This document shows positions 53,101-55,790 of a DNA stretch of 55,790 nt, piece after piece. The notes beneath the pieces are model-generated. The model was given only the letters and a program-made list of their open reading frames with translations. It ran no database searches and was not told where the DNA came from. Made by a program: the position numbers and the translations under genes. Each line of letters starts with the position of its first letter. Within the stretch, counting starts at the first letter, position 1. The stretch comes from Chara braunii (Eukaryota > Streptophyta > Charophyceae > Charales > Characeae): contig BFEA01000098.1 in the NCBI GenBank assembly GCA_003427395.1, positions 1,740,131-1,795,920 on the forward strand, in the 5' to 3' direction.

Positions 53101-55469
53101 CGACCGCTGACCGTGCGACCTTCAGATCAGGACGCATACACTCAACCAAATGACCAAGTGGACCGGGGTGAAAGTTAAGCCCCAAGATGAGCACTTAACC
53201 CCACCCCGGCACGGGTACCTTTTTCCCTGCGACCCGGTGTACCCAGTCACACACACACACCCAACACAAGCGTCGAACGTGCGACCTCAGTAGGCATACA
53301 CTCAACCAAACAGCTAAGTGGACTGGGGTGAAAGCCCCAAGATGAGCATTTGACGCCACCCCAGCACGGGTACTAGTTTTCCCCCATGACCTGGTGTACC
53401 CAGTCACAAACACACCCAACACAGGCATTGGCACAGGCACCAACCAATGTATAATCTCACTGATGGTTGGTTGCTATGCTAGCCTACATTGCAATAGACT
53501 TCCACGAGCCGACCACAAGGATCGAATGCGCGACCTCCAGGTCAGGGGGCATACACAACCAAGCGGCTAAGCGGACTGGGGTGAAAGTTAAGCCCCAAGA
53601 TGAGCACTTAACCCCACCCAAGCACGGGTATTCATTTACCCCCACGACCTGGTGTACCCAGTCACACACACACACAACACAGGCGTCGACGCAGCCACCA
53701 ACCAATGTACAGTCTCACTGATGGTTGCTATGCTAGTCTGCATTGCAATAAGACTTCCAAGAGCCGACCACAGGGATCGATCGTCACCTCCAGATCAGGA
53801 GGCATACACTCAAGCAACCGGCTAAGTGGACTTCTACACTGCAATAGACTTTAACACATGTTATGACTGTAGGTAGCTCATGTCTTGACAACACATGTAT
53901 ACAATCTTTTATGGGTGCAGATTTCTAATGGCGCATGAGATCATTGCAGGATGACATCTTTCCGTGCTCAGTCTCTCGGAGAATCTGAAATCATTGCTTT
54001 GAAATGTTTTGTGAACTTATGTCTGTATGTTTAAATAAATTATAACAGGTCCCTATGGCCCTGGTTCCATATCCATCCCGGGGAGTGTCAGTCCGGTTCC
54101 TATTGCTTCGCGTTAAGATATTAAGATACATCATTTACACACACACATCCTGTATGTGTATATTTCTCATGTGGCTTCAGTCAATTATGAGCTCTCTGTT
54201 GTCGCTTTCACATGTCATAATTTTCTGAGGTCTCGTTTGTCGGTAATTGTGGTTATGAATGGCAGGGACGCCCTGCTTCTGACATTGTAAAGATACTGCA
54301 GTTAGTTAAAAAACTTGCCCGCAGTGACACGAAAGGTGTCATGGCCACAAGGTATGTGAAGATCGATGTAATATTTCCGCCGTCTCAATTTCCCCTTTTT
54401 TCTTTTCCTCCCTTTTCTGACGTGTTCATAGAGGGTACTGAAATAAGTATCACCTTCGGCACCTTCTGAAAAAAGTGGGTATAGTCAAATTAGAATTTGT
54501 GCTGGTTTCGTCTTTTGACCGTATTTACATTGCTCCAGAAATTTTCAACTCGGTTCTCAGTAACGGATGTTTCAAAAGTGTATATTTGTATTTAGTCTGG
54601 GGAGGCTACCCAGAGGTGTTGATTGAGGTAGTGAGATCTGGCTTGAGATCTTGATACCTTCAATAGAAGATCTCAGCTGCGTCGGAGTTTTGGAACCCTA
54701 GAAGTGATACGGCTTGGCATCGAGGTATGTTGTGCAGGGTGCCGAGGTGCCAGTCTTAGGTCCCTAGGTACGGAAATTAGGTGACCAGGTGCCAATGTAC
54801 CGAATGCAGTCATGTGCATTTTGTATCTCAACTAATGTTGCTTCCAACCAGGAGACATCCCCCTTTCTTTTGTTCCCCCCCTTGGGCAGTAGCATTCTGA
54901 ATTTGGCCGGCGTAAGGGTGCCTGTCTTATGTTTTCTCAAGGCTCCTTGATGCTTTCAATCATGTTGGACAGGATGAGGATGCAGTGCTTAAGTAGGCAG
55001 TCGGCACACTGCCTACTTCGGAATCATGAAAACCTTGCACTGAACAGCTGAAATCCGGTCATATCCTGAAGTGTTTTGACCATACTCGCAAGCATCCACT
55101 TGTGTGGCCCACTGTGTTGCCTTTGTTCACTTGTATACAAGTGTGCTCTCTCAGTCCTGGCAGAGGAATGGTTATATTTTCACTATTCCGGCATCACATC
55201 TGCTGTGTGTGTTTTTCCCTGAGCTTGTGGTGATGTTGATACTGAACGTGATTGGTTCTGAACTGATGTCCTGGGTGTGTTTAGTTCTGTAACCTTCAAC
55301 TAACTGATGGCTCTACTTTCATCTATTTTTGCCTGTTATATAATGCAGGCTGCTGGAGCTGCTTTGGAATATGATGCATTCGGGCGAAGTACCTGCAGAA
55401 GTATTGGAGTCGGGTGCAATGACAGAGATACTTGGGCACTATCACTCTGTCAATTGTGCAAGCAAAGAT
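31132..55469 (+). CDS. USP9X/FAF-like ubiquitin-specific protease, 5' part (six exons, gene continues off the right edge)
   Basis: Joined exons are 31132-32342, 44833-44938, 48883-48984, 49834-49929, 54266-54351 and 55349-55469. They give about 574 residues in one open frame. Exon junction phases are 2, 0, 0, 0 and 2, and each acceptor restores the frame. The order of recognisable segments matches the N-terminal scaffold of animal USP9X/fat facets as I remember it: acidic LEDEEFP, SSFN-type helix (here PSFNKQLSAVREINKLL), IEWLEKNDILRRVLRS, LNAIWAA, LLADLAWSFSPEQLD, KGVMATR, LLELLWNMMHS. Family members are giant (about 2,500 aa) cysteine deubiquitinases that remove or edit ubiquitin on trafficking, polarity and signalling substrates. 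The Cys/His catalytic C19 domain and ubiquitin-like domain are C-terminal to what is present here. Assignment to the USP9X/FAF/USP24 group is firm; the exact subgroup is not. Confidence 0.88.
32343..32780 (+). repeat. Three decayed tandem copies of the exon 1 3' end with pyrimidine-rich spacers (start of intron 1)
   Basis: The last ~65 bp of exon 1 (32278-32342, peptide QLSAVREINKLLENARSIAV) recurs at about 32461-32522 (NQLGAVRENNKLL), 32645-32709 (QLSAVWEINKLLDNARNIA) and 32725-32775 (RLGAVR followed by a stop). The spacing is roughly 180 bp for the first steps. The spacers are (CT)-rich. The copies keep the exon reading frame in part, but the GT donor after the repeat is lost in copies 2 and 3 and a stop interrupts copy 4. 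They look like relics of a local tandem duplication across the exon-intron border rather than working exons. Confidence 0.75.
32781..33719. repeat. Intron 1: pyrimidine-rich block, then ~83-bp degenerate tandem repeat
   Basis: 32800-33050 is C/T-rich. From 33225 to 33715, GTTTATATGGG-like words recur at about 33237, 33320, 33402 and 33491, with CCTGAGATGGGTCT between them. Confidence 0.6.
33720..34365. repeat. Tandem duplication (~340 bp) containing a GATGACGATGAT minisatellite
   Basis: The first unit (33720-34068) and second (34069-34365) both begin CCTGAGATGGA..AAATCCATC. They carry GATGATGAGAATAGG repeats, then CTATGACGTACT and TTGTCCTTGTAAGGA. Acidic frames are artefacts of the minisatellite. 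Confidence 0.8.
34533..34626 (-). repeat. Hammerhead-like repeat, copy b
   Basis: The - strand reads ATGAGTCGGTGAAAGTCCGA then CGAAACAGTTTGTCACAGCC. Helix II (GUCGG/CCGAC) is perfect and GAAA is intact, but the 5' CUG of CUGAUGA is lost (truncation). Confidence 0.6.
34627..35614. other. Intron 1: no gene; C/T-rich tract at 34975-35110
   Basis: AT-rich sequence and a pyrimidine tract with a C run at 35091-35098. 35340-35560 has loose repeats of GTGTAC.CAATTAGTAC type. Nothing else recognised. Confidence 0.4.
35615..35716. repeat. Long inverted repeat, ~40-bp arms with a ~20-nt loop
   Basis: The left arm contains CCCGAATAGAACGCCCGGTC and the right arm GACCGGGCGTTCTATTCGGG, with further pairing outward to CTACCGTCT / AGACGGTAG. 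It has nearly perfect arms, so it is a recent foldback. Confidence 0.85.
35837..35962 (+). repeat. 42-bp tandem repeat, three units
   Basis: TGTTCCACGTGTAAGCATTA starts at 35837, 35879 and 35921. It follows an imperfect version of the same flank. Confidence 0.9.
35963..36812. other. Intron 1: no gene recognised
   Basis: Rich in CACGTCACCAC-type words between 36240 and 36500. Nothing coding identified. Confidence 0.4.
36813..36925 (+). repeat. 33-bp tandem repeat, three units
   Basis: ATCCAGTTCTTCTCATCCAT then GTCAATCCATCA recurs with a period of about 33 bp. Confidence 0.85.
37205..37665 (+). repeat. Diverged direct repeats in intron 1
   Basis: CTTGTTGGTTTATATCTCCT through CGGTCTTTTGCATG occurs at 37228-37277 and 37525-37576. 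AAAAGACTTCATTC followed by ATGGTTTCGAACT occurs at 37472-37509 and 37610-37660. Confidence 0.75.
37666..39318. other. Intron 1: no gene recognised, up to an assembly gap
   Basis: Contains T runs at 38076-38100 and 38140-38166. A mixed-composition frame (about 37721-38059, containing FMEHGIPVVSIRKGIG) is unrecognised. Confidence 0.4.
39319..40083. other. Assembly gap (765 N)
   Basis: N run. Frames crossing it are meaningless. On the right it is followed by a T/C-rich block (40141-40279). Confidence 0.99.
40282..40602 (-). pseudogene. RING-type zinc-finger exon, broken by a one-base shift in a T run
   Basis: On the - strand an open stretch from about 40602 encodes HPDIRCPYCAQGRYQNCMMP followed by HCDERPAVF. 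It then meets a run of six T (40441-40446) and goes out of frame. The +1 frame continues with TCGQHVLCQDCFDGMV and ends RSCPICRGGG before a donor-like AG|GTAAAG at 40282. The joined Cys/His order (C..C, C-x2-H-x2-C-x2-C, C-x2-C) is that of a RING-HC domain of E3 ubiquitin ligases. Either a homopolymer sequencing error or real decay explains the shift. It lies in intron 1 of the protease gene on the opposite strand, next to a pyrimidine-rich block and a gap, so it may be a retrocopy or carried fragment. Confidence 0.6.
40934..41090 (+). repeat. ~150-bp direct repeat, left copy
   Basis: GGCTGTT..CTTTGCC..GGCTGTGTGCAAGTGGGTCG through GTTCTGAACAGGGGGAGTT is repeated at 42570-42718 at roughly 90 percent identity. 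The pair brackets the hammerhead-like unit and the TIR elements. Confidence 0.85.
41145..41320 (+). ncRNA. Hammerhead-ribozyme-like motif, copy c, in a partial tandem dimer
   Basis: CTGATGA (41215-41221) is followed by helix II (41222-41238; GUC/GAC plus inner G-U and G-C pairs, short loop), GAAA (41239-41242) and a minimal helix III ACA-GUU-UGU. The candidate cleavage triplet is GUC (41249-41251). All strictly conserved core positions are present. A clear helix I is not seen: bases before C3 (GCCTC) do not pair with those after the triplet (ACAGCCCC). The flanking block TCTTCTCCCTCTGCCTACGG through CAGCTCTGTT occurs on both sides about 120 bp apart, as expected of an insert copied from a multimeric or circular RNA. 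Confidence 0.5.
41336..42559. mobile_element. TIR-bounded element(s) with GC-rich ends and AT-rich interior, probably nested
   Basis: The outer inverted repeats are CTAGGCTACCAG at the left and CTGGTAGCCTAG at the right, each with AT-rich flanks and CCCGG-rich sub-ends. An inner pair, ACAGGGTCACCAGC (about 41389) and the complement of GCCGGTTACCCTGT (about 42120-42133), suggests a second element inside. Palindromes GTACGTACGGGCG and CGTTCGGCCCGAACGGCCGAACG lie near the inner ends. No transposase frame. Confidence 0.55.
42570..42718 (+). repeat. ~150-bp direct repeat, right copy
   Basis: Partner of 40934-41090; it lies directly right of the TIR element. Confidence 0.85.
42719..44138. other. 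Intron 1: no gene; T run and two related hairpins
   Basis: T run at 42757-42783. Hairpins GGGTTGCT...AGCAACCC (43168-43201) and GGGGGCT...AGCCCC (43300-43336) share a GCTGTTCGA segment. 43370-43520 has ACCACATAG-type degenerate words. Nothing else recognised. Confidence 0.5.
44139..44215 (+). repeat. Hammerhead-like repeat, copy d
   Basis: CTGACGA (44139-44145; position 7 is tolerant in hammerheads), a GC-rich helix II, GAAG instead of GAAA, then CAGTTTGTCACTGCCCC and CTCGTTTGCTGTCCTCT. It aligns with copy c. The A-to-G change at 15.1 would weaken catalysis. Confidence 0.5.
44833..44938 (+). CDS. USP9X-like gene, exon 2
   Basis: The acceptor is ATAG|G and the donor is CAG|GTACGG. The first base completes the split Arg codon from exon 1. 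The 35 codons that follow encode DNSQAVRTTIEWLEKNDILR and continue through LRSHLHHKQYVDQ. This corresponds to the USP9X segment with AEWIQQNNIL and SLHQPQYVEK. It is too short to be found as an ordinary ORF; the phase and the family match carry the call. The upstream intron is about 12.5 kb, so an extra small exon between exons 1 and 2 cannot be excluded, although none is needed for phase. Confidence 0.85.
44939..46886. repeat. Intron 2, first part: ~148-bp diverged tandem repeat and GGTTGGTTGCTG words
   Basis: GGGTTGAGCCCC..GGCATGCTGGAAAAAG..CTGCC occurs at 45521-45592 and 45670-45745. GGGTTGGTTGCTG recurs at 45624, 45754 and 45823. The rest is unassigned. AGTTACATGTGTGTAC and a variant recur at 46599 and 46643. 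Confidence 0.55.
46887..46951 (+). pseudogene. tRNA-like relic 1 in a putative mitochondrial DNA insert
   Basis: It has an A-box-like TTAGCTGAGTGCTGG, a T arm GTGGG-TTCAAAT-CCTGT that pairs fully with wobbles, and a 3' end TTTTCCCG. About ten nucleotides are missing between D and T arms, so identity is lost. It abuts the trnS relic. Confidence 0.45.
46952..47039 (+). pseudogene. trnS-GCU (pseudo): Decayed mitochondrial-type tRNA-Ser (GCU)
   Basis: Starts GGAGGTATCGCTGAGTGGCT, has the anticodon GCT at 46986-46988, a long variable arm (ACATACAACAAGATTGTATC) and ends AAATCCCATTTCC. This follows plant mitochondrial trnS-GCU, as I remember it, almost base for base. The T arm is damaged (ATCGATCC for ATGGGTTC) and the acceptor end is mutated, so it is a relic. 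Confidence 0.65.
47048..47113 (+). pseudogene. tRNA-like relic 3
   Basis: Starts GGAGCGTTGTTCCATTGGTA, has a D arm GTTC..GAAC, a T loop TTCAAGC, and an acceptor 3' side GTCTCC pairing with GGAG. Anticodon and T stems are mismatched, so the amino acid cannot be assigned. Confidence 0.4.
47124..47200 (+). pseudogene. tRNA-like relic 4, anticodon GGT (Thr-like)
   Basis: Acceptor GAGCC/GGCTC pairs. The D arm is GTAGCCAAGGTGGTAGG and the anticodon loop is TTGGTAA with a TCCC/GGGA stem (GGT at 47159-47161). The T loop is TTCGAGT with a poorly paired stem. It lies 10 nt after relic 3. Confidence 0.45.
47201..48882. repeat. Intron 2, second part, with a ~152-bp tandem duplication at 48105-48345
   Basis: GGACACACGAAAG then CCTATGGGCCTACCA through GGCTGAAGGGTCT occurs at 48111-48192 and 48263-48343. 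Other parts hold no recognised gene; frames near 47533-48260 have no family match. Confidence 0.55.
48883..48984 (+). CDS. USP9X-like gene, exon 3
   Basis: Exactly 34 codons in phase 0 lie between GCAG| and GCT|GTGAGT. The peptide starts VEKIMRFLLQERCLSEEHLN and contains AIWAATEKPDQFEA. It aligns with the USP9X stretch containing EKILRFVIKEKAL and DNIWAAQAGKHEA, including the invariant IWAA. Splice sites are canonical. Confidence 0.9.
48985..49833. other. Intron 3, nothing else recognised
   Basis: It starts GTGAGT and ends with a T tract and GCAG. No repeats of note. Confidence 0.7.
49834..49929 (+). CDS. USP9X-like gene, exon 4
   Basis: 32 codons in phase 0 start directly after a T-rich tract and GCAG. 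The peptide contains VKNNIFDLLADLAWSFSPEQ and then LDSLFGRFERSQ. It is nearly identical in pattern to the USP9X [21 protein letters not shown] motif and is the most diagnostic segment in the window. The donor CAG|GTTGTG is weak at positions +3 to +5. Intron 4 is 4.3 kb. Confidence 0.92.
49930..52436. repeat. Intron 4, first part: AAAGTCACATCCC repeats and a diverged ~143-bp duplication
   Basis: 50515-50700 has irregular repeats of AAGTCACATCCCA and AAAAGTCGGGTCC. 51580-51700 and 51725-51840 are diverged copies sharing CTTGTTCCCCTCC, CCCTGCKTTGTGT and GCATGC. Nothing coding is recognised. Confidence 0.5.
52437..52905. mobile_element. Foldback element with GTCGGC-rich ends and a C-rich tract
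   Basis: The left end GCCGACCGTCGGCGACCCC is complementary to the right end around GGTCGGGGTCGACGGTCGGC. Each end also has its own GACTGGTCGGC / GCCGACCGGTC palindromes. The centre (52566-52735) is a CCCC/TATACCA repeat with one N (52720); its complement is G-run-rich. Confidence 0.6.
53085..53840 (-). repeat. Tandem, diverged tRNA-derived SINE-like units (~3.3 copies)
   Basis: On the - strand each unit has an A-box-like TTAGCCGCTTGGTTG, then GACCTGGAGGTCGC and a B-box-like GCATTCGATCC, preceded by CTTGGGGCTTAACTTTCACC and GTGACTGGGTACACC. Copies lie around 53090-53230, 53265-53410, 53490-53670 and 53750-53835. Divergence is high, so transcription by pol III is doubtful. Confidence 0.6.
53841..54265. 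other. End of intron 4, nothing else recognised
   Basis: AT-rich sequence leading to GGCAG|GGA of exon 5. Confidence 0.6.
54266..54351 (+). CDS. USP9X-like gene, exon 5
   Basis: 28 codons plus 2 nt lie between GCAG|GGA and AAG|GTATGT. The peptide GRPASDIVKILQLVKKLARS continues DTKGVMATR, which corresponds to the USP9X segment [21 protein letters not shown]. The phase-2 donor pairs with the one-base start of exon 6, giving Arg. Confidence 0.88.
54352..55348. other. Intron 5, nothing else recognised
   Basis: It starts GTATGT and ends TAATGCAG. TAGGCAGTCGGCACACTGCC (54995) is a small palindrome. No frame with a family match. Confidence 0.7.
55349..55469 (+). CDS. USP9X-like gene, exon 6
   Basis: One base completes Arg, then 40 codons begin LLELLWNMMHSGEVPAEVLE and end HSVNCASKD|GTGAGT. 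It matches the USP9X [20 protein letters not shown] segment. The donor GAT|GTGAGT is strong and ends in phase 0. The expected next segment (a WIDRFIEEL-like helix) is not found before the window ends at 55790, so exon 7 is outside. Confidence 0.9.
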
Positions 55470-55790
55470 GTGAGTGATATGAAGGGAACAGGTTGTGCTG
55501 CAGTTTTTTTACAACTTTGCCGTCATCATTTCTCGGATTTTCTTTTTCAGTTCTCTTCTCCAGATTTCCTTCTGTTTTCTGTTTGTATAACATTTTATGC
55601 CAGTTAGTACTCGTTCATTGCTTTTCCTTTCCCTCTTGCCTCTGTCAGAATCTGGACCTCTCCTGGCACCACCTTCGCTGAGGTAGAGGGGCTTAGGTTC
55701 AACACGTGTGTCTAGGGACACATCTTAATACCTGAGGAAGTGGGAATTTTCCTAGGCTGGGCCGCTGAACTTGGGGGCGGGTGCTGGGGG
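55470..55790. other. Start of intron 6, runs off the window
   Basis: The CTGTCAG at 55644-55650 could be an acceptor, but the frame after it (NLDLSWHHLR, stop) does not fit the protein family. Confidence 0.6.

Noticed and set aside
55651-55680. Exon 7 of the protease gene after CTGTCAG
   Set aside because: The frame stops after ten codons and does not resemble the expected family segment.

Overview
The window looks like intron- and repeat-rich eukaryotic nuclear DNA. It has spliceosomal GT-AG introns up to about 12.5 kb, very many microsatellites, LTR and foldback elements, and two N gaps (20874-20936 and 39319-40083). Two things point to the green lineage. A primer-binding-like site at 9874-9891 matches the 3' end of plant tRNA-Asp at 15 of 18 positions. 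A decayed tRNA cluster at 46887-47200 resembles plant-type mitochondrial trnS-GCU. A large repeat-laden streptophyte alga of the Chara type would fit, but the species is inference.

One protein-coding gene is well supported: the 5' part of a USP9X/fat-facets (FAF)-type ubiquitin-specific protease on the + strand. It has six exons (31132-32342, 44833-44938, 48883-48984, 49834-49929, 54266-54351, 55349-55469) with consistent phases, giving about 574 N-terminal residues of the helical-repeat scaffold. The catalytic peptidase C19 domain must lie beyond the right edge. Intron 1 begins with decayed tandem copies of the end of exon 1. It also holds a frameshifted RING-finger pseudogene on the - strand (40282-40602), hammerhead-like repeats and terminal-inverted-repeat elements.

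Layout. 1-8280: a palindromic satellite, microsatellites and mosaic dispersed repeats rich in (TTA)n. 8281-13377: a non-autonomous LTR retroelement, arranged as a remnant internal region, an LTR, a PBS-led internal region and a second LTR. Its internal region is a long series of similar hairpins rather than gag-pol. 13378-21340: more mosaic repeats, many in inverted orientation relative to 2.8-7.2 kb, plus an alternating hairpin satellite (16676-17035). 22860-26792: a direct/inverted repeat complex and a second, 5'-truncated copy of the hairpin-array element. 26895-29180: a 67-bp tandem array, two adjacent MITE-like elements and a hairpin. 29180-31131: the region upstream of the protease gene. 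31132-55790: the gene and its introns.

Recurring theme: much of the repeat fraction is built from short inverted-repeat units whose arms differ between copies yet stay complementary. This is most striking inside the LTR element, in the 16.7-17.0 kb satellite and in a small GC-rich palindrome shared by the mosaic repeats. Those arrays, and a hammerhead-ribozyme-like core found in four dispersed copies, are the best candidates for something not previously described.
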